Source: Porogramme epimiltina
Taxonomy: Eukaryota > Basidiomycota > Agaricomycetes > Polyporales > Polyporaceae
NCBI GenBank assembly: GCA_900155495.1
Contig: FTLJ01000163.1
Location: 62,001-126,000 of the forward strand
Length of the DNA: 64,000 nucleotides
Direction of reading: 5' to 3'
Below, piece by piece: positions 22,572 through 34,768 of this stretch (within the stretch, counting starts at the first letter, position 1; each line of letters starts with the position of its first letter). Below the pieces are notes generated by a model. It made no database searches, was not told the DNA's origin, and saw only the letters and a list, made by a program, of their open reading frames with translations. A program made the position numbers and the translations under genes.

Positions 22572-24673
22572 ATGCCCTCCAACGCCCTTCTCGATCCCTC
22601 TCAAGCCCTCGAATATCTCAAGACTTACGAGCGGCGGGATGGGCTCTCCGTCGCGGACCTCATGGACTCGCGCGTTCACGGCGGGCTCACGTATAATGAC
22701 TTCCTCCTTCTCCCCGGCAAGATCGACTTCAGCGCGCTCGAGGTCGCGACCGAGAGTCGCATCACGCGCAACGTCGTGCTCAAGACTCCCTTCATGAGTA
22801 GCCCTATGGATACCGTCACGGAGAGCGAGATGGCTATCGCGATGGCGGTAAGCTGTCTCGCTCCCTAACGCGCGCTCCGAGACCAAGTGTCCGACGCACC
22901 CCTTTTCCTCTGTAGCTCCTCGGCGGCATTGGCGTCATCCACCACAACCAAGCCCCCGCCGCGCAGGCCGCGATGATCCGCGCCGTCAAGAGGCACGAGA
23001 ACGGTTTCATTGCCGACCCCGTTGTCCTCACCCCTACGCACCTGGTCGAAGACGTCCTTGACGTGAAGGAGCGCCTCGGCTTTGCTGGTATCCCCATCAC
23101 CGGTGAGCGTCCTCTTCTTGAAACTTTCCGTGATGAGACATTTCTATATAACCTTCGTTCTTCCGAACTAACGCATATACGCGTGATCTGAGGACCATGA
23201 TATCTCTTTCTGACTATGCCACTGTGAACTCTATTGAGAGTCAGAATTTGACCCGCCCGGTCCGGACTTCGGACCGGGTCGCCTGTTCCGGTGTCAATTC
23301 CCCACCAACACGACATCGATGTAGCAGGAATGCTAATGACTCTCTTTCAGACACTGGAAAACTTGGCGGGAAGTTGGTCGGCATCGTCACGAACCGAGAC
23401 ATTCAGTTCCGCTCTCATTCGACCCCCCTCTCCGAGGTCATGACGACTGACCTCGTCACTGCTCGTGAGGGTATCACCCTCCAGGAGGCGAACACTATCC
23501 TCCGTGACTCCAAGAAGGGCAAGCTCCCAATTGTCGACGGAGAGGGCCGCCTTACGTCGCTCCTCGCGCGCTCTGATCTCCTGAAGAACAAGACGTACCC
23601 TCTCGCTTCAAAGCTTCCGGAGAGCAAGCAGCTCTACGCTGCCGCCGCAATTGGTACTCGTCCTGCGGACCGCGAGCGTCTCGCGCTCCTCGTAGAAGCC
23701 GGCCTCGACATCGTCATCCTCGACTCCTCGCAGGGCAACTCGATCTTCCAGGTCGAGATGGTCCGCTGGATCAAGCAAACGTACCCCAAGCTCGAGGTCA
23801 TCGCCGGCAATGTTGTCACCCGTGAGCAGGCCGCGAGCCTCATTGCTGCTGGAGCGGATGGTCTTCGTGTGGGCATGGGCTCCGGCTCTATTTGCATCAC
23901 CCAGGAGGTTATGGCGGTCGGTCGCCCTCAAGCTACCGCCGTGTACGCCGTCGCGGAATTCGCGAACAAGTTTGGTGTTCCTGTGATCGCTGACGGCGGT
24001 ATCTCGAATGTCGGACACATCGTGAAGGCTCTTTCGCTCGGTGCTGGTGCGGTCATGATGGGTGGTTTGCTGGCAGGCACCACGGAGGCCCCTGGAGAGT
24101 ACTTCTGGCACGAGGGGAAGCGTGTCAAGACCTACCGAGGCATGGGCAGTTTGGTGCGTTCGCCCGGTTCCGTGTGTTTTCCTTCTGCTCATCAGCTGTT
24201 GCTCGGATTCAGGAGGCAATGGAGCAGGGCAAGCCGGAGCCACCCTCCGCACAGCGCGGCGGGAAGGGCCCGGGGTCGTCGAAGCCCCCCGCAAAGACGA
24301 CGACGCACGAGAACGCGGCGACGACGCGATATTTCTCCGAGTCCTCGGCTGTCAAGGTCGCGCAGGGCGTGTCGGGCGACGTCCAGGACAAGGGCTCCGT
24401 GCACGCGTTCATCCCCTACCTCTACGCCGGCCTCCAGCACTCGTTCCAGGACATCGGCGTGCGCACCGTGGACGAGCTCCGCGTGGGCGTGCACGAAGGC
24501 ACGGTGCGATTTGAGCTCCGGACGGCGAGCGCGCAGATCGAGGGTGGCGTGCATGGGTTGAACTCGTGAGTGTTTTGCGTTCTGTTGCCTCGGTGCCAAG
24601 ACTGTTCGCTGACATGGGCTTGGCGGCGTGTTTTTCCGCGCGCAGGTATACGAAACGACTCTTCGCGTCGTAA
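22572..24673 (+). CDS. IMD: Inosine-5'-monophosphate dehydrogenase
   Basis: Cytosolic enzyme that oxidises IMP to XMP with NAD+, the committed step of GTP synthesis. The 548-aa model has five exons: 22572..22847, 22916..23102, 23351..24153, 24213..24565 and 24646..24673. The catalytic barrel starts with [12 protein letters not shown] and [10 protein letters not shown]. The CBS pair (about residues 110-235) carries VGIVTNRDI and KGKLPIVDG. The active-site loop is [12 protein letters not shown] with Cys336, followed by VPVIADGGI and the flap region [16 protein letters not shown]. The start at 22572 has a good context (CACCACCATGC). An upstream in-frame ATG at 22506 would add 22 residues. The final exon supplies only nine residues (YTKRLFAS plus a split Ser). 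Intron 2 is unusually long (248 nt) and holds a perfect hairpin. Confidence 0.96.
23256..23278. repeat. Perfect inverted repeat (hairpin) inside IMPDH intron 2
   Basis: CCCGGTCCG and its exact reverse complement CGGACCGGG flank the 5-nt loop GACTT. The arms are all G/C except one T/A pair, so the RNA hairpin would be very stable. It lies within the 248-nt second intron. Confidence 0.8.
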
Positions 24674-25296
24674 TCGCGCGACGCCGTGTTGTATGATAGT
24701 GTCCCACACGCTGTATTCCTGGTTGTTGTATCATCTGCATGGTCTTGCATATGCATTGGTTTCCTCCCTGATATTTCTGCCGCTCAGGATGTGCGGAAGG
24801 CTGAAAACAAGCACTCTGAGGCAAGGAAGCGCCGCGTTGTTGGTTTACCCGAACGCGGACCTTAAAGTGATGCTTCGTTCACGTGGCCGAGGCCAACGCT
24901 TCCCGAGGACCCTTGTAAGTTCGTTTTCGACGCGGCCCCGCAGGAGACGTGATGTTCGCCATGCAGTAGATTCCCCGCAATAGCTCTGCCGCATGCGCAT
25001 ATTATGAATATCACTCAGGGCATACATTACGCTTACGCGGACATTGACAGCGCCACGCTCCCCACAGTGCGACCCGTTTCCCCGCACATTCCGCGTTGAA
25101 TGGGTATTCGCTGATGCTGGCATATTCACCGAGCACCCCGGCGGCCGCGCCGCGTCATGCTCGCGGGCCGCCGGTCTCCGTCGCCCTCGCGGCTCCGAGG
25201 ATGCGACGAGGCCAACGTGCGGTATAAGAGGGCGGAGGGGCGGGCTAGAGGCTAACACCCCATCCTCTCCACTCGGACGGACAAGCCAACATCAAA
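24674..25296. promoter_or_regulatory. Intergenic / promoter of GH10 xylanase copy B
   Basis: TATAAG at 25223-25228 lies about 70 bp upstream of the xylanase start codon. The rest holds the IMPDH 3' flank and no supportable gene. Confidence 0.5.
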
Positions 25297-26877
25297 ATGA
25301 AGAGCCTCGCTTCCCTCGTCGCCCTCGCCGCCCTCCTCGCGAGCCAGGCCAACGCCGTCGCCGTCTGGGGCCAGTGTGAGTACTTTCCCTGCTTCTCTTG
25401 CTGAGATGCCGCTCACTTCTTTTCTTGGCGTCTTCAGGCGGAGTGAGTGGCGCTCCCATCCTGCGCTTCTCAGGGTGGTCATTTCCGAGCGTGTAACTAA
25501 CGACGGCTGCGCAGGGTATCGGGTACTCCGGCTCGACCGTGTGCGACGCGGGCTCGGCGTGCGTTAAGCAGAACGACTACTACTCGCAGTGCCTCCCCGG
25601 CGCGTCCGCGCCCACCACCGTCTCGACGACCGCCCCGACGTCGACCGCGCCGGCAAGCACTGGCGGGAGCGCCCCCGCCCCCGCGGCGACGGGCTTGAAC
25701 AAGGCGTTCGCGGCCCACGGCAAGGTGTTCTTCGGGACGTGCTCGGACTCGAACCGGTTCAGCAACCCGACGGACTCGCAGGTGACGATCCGCGAGTTCG
25801 GCGGGCTGACGCCCGAGAACTCGATGAAGTGGGACGCGGTGCGTAGTTCCCTGAGTGCGTGTGTGGTGGAGGGCGCTGATGGAGGCTGCGACGAGACAGA
25901 CCGAGCCGAGCCGTAACCAGTTCAGCTTCTCGGGCTCTGACGCACTCGTCAACTACGCCACCACAAACGGGCAGTTCATCCGCGCCCACACCCTCGGTAC
26001 GTGGCGCTGATCACGGTTCCACTGTGTCGCGGGGCGCTGACACGCGGAACAGTCTGGCACTCGCAGCTCCCGTCCTGGGTGTCTGCGATCAGCGACAAGA
26101 CGACGCTCACGTCCGTGATCCAGAACCACATCTCGAACCTCGCGGGGCGGTACAAGGGCAAGGTGCGCTCGTGGGACGTCGTGAACGAGATGTTCAACGA
26201 GGACGGGACCGTGCGCTCGTCCGTGTTCTCGAACGTGCTCGGGACGAGCTTCGTGAACATCGCGTTCGCGGCGGCGCGCTCCGCGGACCCGAACGCGATC
26301 CTGTACATCAACGACTACAACCTGGACAGCGTGAACTCGAAGGCGACCGGACTCGTCAACCTGGTCAACTCGATGAACAGCGCCGGCCAGGTCATCGACG
26401 CTATTGGCACGCAGATGCACCTTAGCGTGGGTGCCTTTCTCCCGGTCGGGTTGCAGACTCTGACGAATGCTGCGTGGGACAGGCTGGCGGTGCGGGCGGT
26501 GCCTCCGCCGTGGTCAAGTACCTTGCTGGTGCTAAGGGCGTCAAGGAGATCGCCATCACGGGTGCGTTCCCCCTCCTTTTTTGGCCATAGCTTTTTCATG
26601 ACCCCTAGCAGAGCTCGACATCGTCAACGCCGCCCCCAACGACTACACCCAGGTCGTCAACGCGTGCTTGGGCGAGCCCAAGTGCGTCTCCATCACCGTC
26701 TGGGGTGTGCGCGACCCCGTACGTTCCCTTGCCTCCCCTTTTGGGCAGCGAAGAGCGATTGGCTTACTTGTGCGCTTCCCGCAGGACTCGTGGCGCGCCT
26801 CGAGCAACCCGCTCTTGTTCGACGCCAACTTCAACCCCAAGCCGGCGTACAACGCGATCATGCAGCTCCTCGCTTAA
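25297..26877 (+). CDS. Endo-1,4-beta-xylanase, GH10 with N-terminal CBM1 (copy B)
   Basis: Secreted xylanase of 385 aa from eight exons: 25297..25375, 25438..25442, 25515..25838, 25900..25996, 26053..26426, 26483..26561, 26612..26718 and 26785..26877. It has a signal peptide ([20 protein letters not shown]) and a CBM1 ([15 protein letters not shown] ... NDYYSQC). A Thr/Ser/Pro/Ala linker and the GH10 domain follow, with acid/base Glu214 (WDVVNE) and nucleophile Glu320 (ITELD). Exon 2 is the 5-nt microexon GCGGA, which completes Cys27 and gives Gly28. Exons 4, 6, 7 and 8 match copy A exactly in length (97, 79, 107, 93 nt). One intron of copy A, after INDF/INDY, is absent here. F-box gene 2 follows on the same strand. 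Confidence 0.96.
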
Positions 26878-27529
26878 GCACCAGGTGGCTCATGGTCTCT
26901 CCCTGTTTCGTCTCGAGCGCAAGCGGCCTCTGTGTTTGTATTTTATACCGGGGTGGGAACTTCGGGAATATACGGTTCTCGGTTTTATGGCAAAGTGCGG
27001 GCCAACGATCTGCATCCGACCCTCCTCGATTGGCATCGGGTCGTCGGGAGCGGGGCGCTCCGGAGTAAGCGTAGTGCACACCCATAGCGCCCCAGGACAG
27101 AACGTGGCGGTGATTTTGGCAACTAAACGACAGCGATTCCGAATCTAGTACTGTGCGAGGCTTATTCTTGCTTAGTTAAGCTCCCAGTACCACAAGTCGC
27201 GGCGCTCGCTCGGTGTTCATCCGCTGGAACAGGGTGCTGATCATGGAGGGCTTGCCTACTGTTAGACCCGTGCAGTTCAGTCGTCTAATTCCCTTTCCTG
27301 ATCACGAGCTTCCATTGAAAACGTGACAGATGCTCTTCGTTCTCACACGGGTCGAGGCTCGCCTCTACAGGATATGCCACCCACGCCGTCAGCTGCCCAA
27401 CAACTGCGCGGGCTCGTTGCTTCGATACAAGCAGCCCTCTCGATTCCGGCGTTTACAAAGGACCTTATATACTCCTCAATTATTCGGCAAGAGCTTCATT
27501 AACCTCCGCTCTCCCCGTTACTCTATAGA
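26878..27529. other. Intergenic
   Basis: 3' flank of xylanase copy B and 5' flank of F-box gene 2. No gene recognised. Confidence 0.4.
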
Positions 27530-28992
27530 ATGGCCTGCTTCCCTCCCTTCTGGAGAAGACCCTCGCTCATATGGCCGCGCTATGGCCGCGCAAGTCTTCA
27601 TGGCATTCAGTCTGGAACAGAACATGCCGTACAGGGCACAGAAACTAGTAAAGGTGCGTTTCATTTACTAATTTCAGGGCTGTGTTGCGTTGCAACGTCG
27701 ATGTTATGCTAACACGTATACCGCAGAACAAACGTTAGAATATGGTGCTGCTCCGTGCACTATTGAGCTACCAGTTGAAATTTGGATGGAAATCCTTTGC
27801 CACGTATCTCATGCGCACACCCTCGCACAATTGGCCCTCGTCAACCACACCTTTCACTCTGCGGCCGAGTCCTTCCTGTATCGTTCTGTAACGGTCGATA
27901 TGGATGTCACCACGCTCAGGGTATGGGAGACCATTTCCTCACACCTCCACCTCGCCACCCTCGTTCGGTCACTACACATACAGGACATCGAATGGATGCT
28001 CCCGGGTGTATTAGTCGCAGTCCCCTCCCTTCTACGGAGCCTACGGAATCTACAATCCTTGACCATCTTTTTACCTTTGGGGATCAGTGGCCTCCGTTGT
28101 GGTATCCATCCACCCACGCTGGAAGACATTCTCCAATTCGATTTCCCCCAACTTCGCGCTTTCACAGCAAACCTTACATTCTCTCATACCAGCCTCGCGC
28201 GCTTCCTCTCTGTTCACCCAAACCTCGAACACCTCGACCTTGCGCGAGCACAGACCTCCTCTATGGCACCTCAGGATATGCCATCGCCGCTCCCAGCTAC
28301 GCTTTGCAGCATCGCGTGTGAGCCGAGGATCATCCTACGTGCTCTCGCGCTCGCGTCTCCACCCCCAGCTCTCACGCGCATCCACCTCACCCGCTGTGAT
28401 CGCACTATCCTCCTGTGCTTAGCTCAGCTTTTGGGCGCACAGCTTGTGTCCCTCCGTCTAGGAGGCCGTTACCGCTCGATGGCCAACCAGTGCTGCACGT
28501 TTGGGGAGATAGTCCACAAATTCCCTCGATTGCGGTTCTTCCATGTGGACATGGCTCATGTCCGTTCTCTTCTATCCTGCACGACGAAGTTGACTCACAT
28601 GTGCTATTCACCCTCCGCAGGGTCTCGTTCCATATCTAGACGGGAAACACATCGACTGGCGCAATGGGACGGAGACGGCAGCATATCCGGCGGAGAACGG
28701 CGAGGGTCGCGACATCGATACACCGCGCTTCACACTTGCGTGGGTTTATTCGCGTCCAGGGCCTGTGGGTACAGGTGTTAGTCTCCAGGCCGCCGCCGCG
28801 TGGCACATATTTTTGAACACGATGGCGCTGGAGGTACTGAGAGGCTGGAGCGATCGTGTCGATAGGATCGTGTACAGGCACACGATCATCCCGTTTGTGT
28901 CTGCACGGCTGGACTCGTATGGAGAGCGACTAGTACGTGAACAGGATGGGAAGATGACCGAGGAGTACTGGAGAGAAATAACAATAGATTAG
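27530..28992 (+). CDS. F-box protein 2
   Basis: Predicted 442-aa F-box/LRR-type protein, probably an SCF adaptor. Exons: 27530..27653, 27727..28559 and 28621..28992. The F-box reads ELPVEIWMEILCHVSHAHTL and continues QLALVNHTF. Leucine-rich blocks follow (LVRSLHIQDIEWMLPGVL, LEHLDLARAQTS, LRFFHVDMAH). The N-terminal exon was chosen because the 73-nt intron has a GTGCGT donor and a GCTAAC branch-like site, and joins in phase 1. The second intron has an unusual GTCCGT donor, but it sits at the same codon as in F-box gene 1, and the spliced C-terminus (SDRVDRIVYRHTIIPF) aligns with that paralogue. Confidence 0.8.
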
Positions 28993-29892
28993 TGCAAGAA
29001 TTTACGGCGCCACTAGATTTTGTTCCTCAATGATTCTTAGCAACGTTAATGCTGTTTTGATATATTGATGGCAGAACTCCAGAGCGAGCTTATCACTTGG
29101 TAGCTAGTATCATATTTCACGTCCAGCAGAGGGCCCTACAATGAGAGAAAAGAAAGCTCACGCGTGTACCTACCCGGGAAGTGGTACTTCGGAAAAGACG
29201 CCGTAGCTCATGCCTACAAGAGAAGTCCGAGCGATCATCGCAATGATTGCGCCATCCCAATTGTTACAGCGTTTACGTAAACCGTTCAACTCGACACAGA
29301 CCATCGACATAGTCCCCTTCTGTATTCGCATGCCCTTCGTCCCATCTTCCTCTACTTAAAGCCAGGCGAACAGTGTGCATTCATCACTTTCAACACATTT
29401 CCCCCCTTGTTTTCCCTGCCACACCGACGAGAACTGCTTATCTCGACACACTTTTTATTCTTCTTCGACATGCGGGATTGATGCATCCGTCTGCCGGATC
29501 GTATCCGGGCAGGATACATCCCATTTACTACATTATTACAACCTCTTCGGAACCTAATGCCCTGCGTTTACGGAATTTCCACGCCGTCTATTTCTGCACC
29601 AAGACCGTGATGCAGATATCGGTTTGGAAACTCTACTATAGTCGTACTCATTTCTTTAGGTTGTGTGCGATAGCCGAAGGTTTGTGGACAGCTTGACGTT
29701 AGGTTATGTACCATGAGGTACACCAAGAACTCAGGTTAGTTGTCAGATCGTGCGACTACAGTCTCATGAGACAGGGACAGCCCAGGGAATAGTATAGATG
29801 TCGCTCATACGCTGCAATATGGTTCCCACATTCATAAATCAAGTGAACGTGGCATCCCACACTCGCAACATCTCCACGCAACGCACCATACC
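28993..29892. other. Intergenic; its right part starts the tandem repeat unit
   Basis: No gene seen. From about 29560 the sequence resembles the upstream flanks of the second and third membrane-protein copies (about 33060 and 37020), marking the left edge of the first tandem unit. Confidence 0.5.
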
Positions 29893-30971
29893 ATGGAGTT
29901 CCTCAGTACTCCGCTGATTACGTTCCCAGTACCGCACACCTCACCGCCGTGGCAATCTCCAAGCCCGGGTCGCCCATCTCCTAGCCCGTATCCTCTTCCT
30001 CCTTGTCCCCAGGACGCTCGCCCTTCTGACCCTCTCGATCGGCCGCTTGGGACACAAACCACAAACACTACGGTTGCGCCGATAGTATCCGAGCCCCTCC
30101 CACCTCACTGGACGTCCGAGTTCGGGCCCAACGTGCGGCCCACATGCGTGCGCGCCGCCCTCAAGCTCATCTTCACGGTCCTCTGTATGGTCGCGTTAGG
30201 ACACTCTACACTCGAGAGCCTGTGGCAAATGATGTGCCTGGGGTCGAGCGCCTTCGAGCGGGAAAGGGACGTCGTCGCGCGCCGCATCAGCACCATCTCC
30301 ATCGTCGTACGTCCAGCGTTCCCCTCCATGCAGCACCACCCCACCCGGAGACACACTGACGTGTACCTACGCGCAGGCGGGCCTCATCCTCGCGTCGATT
30401 GCTACATTCGTCACAACCGTACCGCCCGCGGCAGGTATACTCGACTACACCCAGCGCGGGCCGTACATCTGCCTGTACGTCGCGTTCAGTGTCCTCCTCG
30501 CCGCCATCGTCGTCGCGTCCGCGGATGTGTACGTGCTCTCGACGAGCTCCATGGTGTGGGTGAGCAATGTGAGTGCCCGGTGTGTCCACATCGTGTCCAT
30601 GGGTGGCTGAGAACGGCGTGTGCTTCGGCCATAGGTGATGATGGGGACGCGCGCGCGTCTATGGTGCACTCTCGTCCTCCTCGCGTACCCGTTCTTCGCC
30701 GTCGGGGGTGGGTCTATCGCTACGGCGCTTGGTGAGTGCAGGATCGGCCACGCGCATATGTGATGGCGCACTCACGATAAGGCCTTGTGTCACAGGGCTG
30801 CTCGTTGCCGGGTGGTCGTCGGGCGACAAAATTGTGCATACCGTATCCCTTTTCTTCCTCATTATCCCCTCATCGTTGGTCTTCGTATTCCTGTTCGCTG
30901 CGAGGCCCCGTCCCCAGTACCCTGAACATCAGCAAAATATTAGCACTACAGATGCTACTTACGACGACTGA
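29893..30971 (+). CDS. Uncharacterised multi-spanning membrane protein, copy 1
   Basis: 292-aa protein of a family I do not recognise. Exons: 29893..30306, 30377..30568, 30635..30731 and 30796..30971 (phases 0, 0, 1). A Pro/Ser-rich N-terminal tail of about 75 residues contains SDPLDRP. Five hydrophobic segments follow: about 91-104 (LKLIFTVLCMVALG), 139-157 (LILASIATFVTTVPPAAG), 170-190 (LYVAFSVLLAAIVVASADVY), 210-234 (WCTLVLLAYPFFAVGGGS) and 245-266 (VSLFFLIIPSSLVFVFLF). Between segments 2 and 3 is a conserved loop, LDYTQRGPYIC. No catalytic or transport motif is visible. Four relatives lie within 27 kb with the same exon plan, the second exon always being 192 nt. Likely a lineage-specific membrane protein of unknown role. 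Confidence 0.8.
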
Positions 30972-31360
30972 TGCTGGCTATTCCGACTATTTCCAACTAG
31001 TATATTCTGCTTGTTGGCACGGAAATAGTAGGAGACAGTAGGAATTAGTCGAGATTAGCCTCCACAGGTGACATTTGTTATGTCAATATTTTGCTGATAT
31101 CTCACAAGAGTTCTTGGGTTAGGAAGGGTTAGGATGCTGAATAAAGGAAAAGGGAGAACGGCGGGGCCGACGATGAGAAGGGAGATGATGGATGCGCGTG
31201 GTATTTAACTAATGAAAGGAGCCTAGTGATGTGCACCAAACGTGAGATGGCTCATGAGAAGGGCCGAAAATACCGAAGGGAGGTACTACTCACATCCTGG
31301 GAGTGGGAAAGGAATCGTTGGCAAGAGTTCGAGACGCTGGCAATCGATCGAATGTCAATG

Positions 31361-31700
31361 ACAGGGGCAAACTGCATAAGTCGGGGATAGTGGGAGACAT
31401 AGGGACCGTAGACGACAAAATTTTGAGGATGGATGGGGGATGGAACGAGCACGACGGAACGGGGAGATAGATATATTGCGCACGGTGAAGAGTACATAAA
31501 TTGAGTAGCCTACATGCCACCATCTCCAAGCGCCCAACGCTGTAATGGACTGGTGTCATCAATAAGTAAGTATTCGAAATTGCCAGACACGATACACCAT
31601 CTGCGTGAGTAATGATACGGAGAATGATGACTCCTATACGTTGGCTCACCTCTCGCTCCCGGGCCCGACGAGACCCAAGCTCATACTGCATATCATACCC
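31361..31700 (-). repeat. Repeat copy R1 with intron-like structure on the minus strand
   Basis: Related to R2 (34.8 kb), R3 (38.7 kb) and partly R4 (49.2 kb). The shared minus-strand core includes the hexad CGCAATATATCTATC-like block and TCCCACTATCCCCGACTTA. An intron-like segment at 31601-31649 (GTGAGC to CACGCAG) is preceded by an ATG-initiated short frame ending SLGLVGPGSE. It lies convergent to membrane gene copy 1. It could be a decayed spliced gene or a noncoding transcript. Confidence 0.5.
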
Positions 31701-33482
31701 ACTGTAATGCGAGACACAGGGATGTGCTGCTTCTAGAAGCCACGTCTACAATCTCCGGGGTCGATCTCAGTTCATAGTTGCAAGACCATGCTGGTGTGAC
31801 GAGATCCTGCAGTGCCGCTATATCGTTCGTCCAGTTTTTGGTCGGGTCTGGGCTCAGTATTCAGGGGTCATCAAACTATGGACCATGAGGAGAAGATACG
31901 GAAGCAGACCGAGAGGCCAAGACGACAGGACGGTGACTAGTACTGCTACTTAGTACTGAAGCCGCTACTGGACTAAAAATTCCGTTGTATTCCGGAAAGG
32001 TGCCCTGGCTCATACTTACAAGATCTAAAAATTTGAAGTCCGAACAGTATGTATTGATTGCGCTATCTCGGCCTCGGCACATATCATCTACTCAATCGTC
32101 CTCTCTCTACTCGGGACACCTGTTGTCTCGTCTTCCTTTCGGCGAGCTAGGAAAACAGCGGCGAGCACACAGTCACCTCTACACCCTCCTCAGCTTTTGG
32201 ATCTTCGCTCCCTGTTTGCATAAACAACATCGACCGGAACCATCACAGCTCAACTCCGGCACCCCAAGTTCTCCTTCGTGCTCAAGTACCATCGATGGCC
32301 TGGGAATGCCAGCGCATAACTAGGGAGGGACTAGGATTCCTGAACATCTAGCACGGAAGCAGAAGATTGAGAGGGGCCTTGTGATCTTTCGGTAAGTGGT
32401 CTCGGTTGAGGGACGCGTTGTTTGATATCGTCGTCGACAAGGCGTGCTTATTTACTATGTAGTAGGATGAGCGACATGTTGAGCATCCTCGACGCCCAAG
32501 CACCCCAGCATCCGTGATCTCTGTACTGTGCATTCATCGAAGCATAAAGCAAAGGCACACTCTCGTTCGTCAAATAGGATGTAGGGCTGGGTCAAAGCCT
32601 GTTCCATCCTATTCCTCAGTGGTCGTGTATCGTGAGTAATCATATGAACTCGTGTGTACACCGATTCCCCCCGACCGTCTGGTAGTTTTTGTAGGGGCGG
32701 TAGCTACCCAGTGACTGGTTAAGAAAGAGCGTGCACGTATTTGACTCAAACATACGTACGTTTTGTATCTGTACAACCTCGGATCGAGGGAGCTGCCAGG
32801 GGATGAACTTGCAATACACTCCACCTCATACCAATGTGCCCCATTCAATGACTTCGCTTGGATTAGCCCCCACAGACCGGCTAGTATCTTCTGTGGTCGA
32901 CACGGAGAAGCTGCTTTCCTAGACGACAGTGTACGCATTCCACGTGCTCTATTGTTAAGGGATACACCCTTTGGGCAATACGACTCCTATCTGTGGAGGG
33001 TGCTAGAGTCTAGTCTGTGTCGCAGCACATATCTTCCTACTGTACACACGCTGATCTTTACGCAGCCCTTACCAATCTTCCACGCTGTCTATCTCCGTAC
33101 CAAGACCGCGGAGCAGACACTGGTTTAGTCGTACCAATTTCTTGTGTTAGGTACAGTTGCCTATTTGCGAGTAACTTAACGTTAGGATGCCATGATGTGG
33201 ACTATGTTTGACAGATGATAAGTTCTCGGTGAACCAGCCCATGGTCAGAACTGGTCTATATTAGTTTCATAACATTGAACAAATACTCACCGTGTGACTA
33301 CGTCGTCGCCAGAGAGGAACACCACAGGGAATAGTGCAGATGTCGCGCGTACGCCGCAACATCGTCAATCTCCCGCAGTAATACATCGAGGGAACGCCGT
33401 GATAGTCGGTTTCATTGAGTAAGGTATATCTCCTGGACGTTGAATAGGCATCTCATATCCACGTAACGCGCCATACCATACC
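31701..33482. other. Repeat-unit tail and spacer before copy 2
   Basis: 31701-31930 is similar to 39010-39230, downstream of copy 3, so the tandem unit extends this far. 31950-33050 holds no gene I can support. From about 33060 the upstream flank of copy 2 begins. Confidence 0.45.
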
Positions 33483-34494
33483 ATGCCTCCCCGTACTCCG
33501 CTAATTACGTTCCCAGTGCCGCACACCTCACTCTCGCAAACTCCAAGCCCGGGCGACCCATGCCTATCCGCCAGCCCGTATACTCTTCCTCCTTGGCCCC
33601 AGCGCGCCCCTTCTGACCCTCTTGATCGGCCACTCACACCAACCGCAAACATTGCGCTGATACCACCCATCCCACTGCACTGGACATCCGAGTTCCCAAA
33701 CGTGCGGTCGACATGCGTGCGCGCCACGCTCAAGTTCATCTTCATGATCCTCTGCATGGTCGCATTCGGACACCCCACGCTCAAGGACCGGTGGCAGATG
33801 ACGTGCCTGGGGTCGAGGGCCTTCGAGCGGAACAGGGATGTCATCGTAAGCCGCATGAAAACTCTCACTGTCGTCGTGCGTCCTTCCCCCCTCCCCGTTG
33901 CTTCGAGATACGCTGACGCACACACCTGGCGCATCCTCGCGCAGGCGAGCCTCATCCTCGCGTCGATCGCCGCACTCGTCACGACCGTGCCGCCCGCCGC
34001 GGGCGTACTCGACTACACCAAGCGTGGGCCGTACATCTGCCTGTGGACCTCGTTCGGCATCCTTCTTGGCGGCATCGTCGTCGCGTCCGCAGACGTGTAC
34101 GCGCTCGCGACGAGCTCCCCCGTGTGGGTGCTCAAGGTGGGTGCACCCTCGTATCTGTGCTGTGCCCGTGGGTGACCGTGAACGGGCGTGTGGGCTGCAG
34201 GTGACGATGACGACGCGGGCACGTCTGTGGTGCGCACTCATCCTCCTTGCGTACCCGTTCTTCGCCATCGGGTGCGGAACTATCGTTGCAGTGTTGGGTG
34301 AGTGCAGAATACGCTGCGCCCAGGCGTCCACTTACGATAGGCCTTGCGTCGCAGGACTGCTCGCTGCTGCGTGGTCCTCTGACGACAAATTTGTGCAAAC
34401 CGGATGTGTTTCCTTGCTTCTTGTCCCCGCGTCGTTGATCTTCTTGTTCCTGTTCGCCATGCGGGGTCCACTTCCCGAGGAGCTTTTGGTTTAG
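33483..34494 (+). CDS. Uncharacterised multi-spanning membrane protein, copy 2
   Basis: 273-aa relative of copy 1. Exons: 33483..33875, 33945..34136, 34201..34297 and 34355..34494; exons 2 and 3 are again 192 and 97 nt. The N-terminal tail keeps TPLITFPVPHTS and SDPLDRPL. The membrane core keeps VTTVPPAAGVLDYTKRGPYI (exon 2), LAYPFFAIGCGTIVAVLG (exon 3/4) and LLVPASLIFLFLFAM (exon 4). The C-terminal tail is shorter than in copy 1 and ends EELLV. No lesions are visible, so it looks intact. It forms a direct tandem with copies 1 and 3; start-to-start distances are 3,590 and 3,896 bp. Confidence 0.8.
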
Positions 34495-34768
34495 GAAGCA
34501 GTCAGCCGAGGTACGAACTGAAAAGAGGACGGTGGGATCAATAATGAGAGAGGAGAGGGTAAACACAAACAGCATTTGAATGTCATTGAAGTGGGAAAGG
34601 AACCCGGCGATGTGCACCAACCTGAGATGACAAGGCCCAAACGTAACCAGGGAAGATCATACAGCTTGCGTATGCTGAAAGTGGTGGTTGCGGGCGGATG
34701 GACCAGCCAAGTGAATCATTTTGATGATGTGTATTGCAAAGCGCTACCAGCAGGTACGGGCTTCGCCC

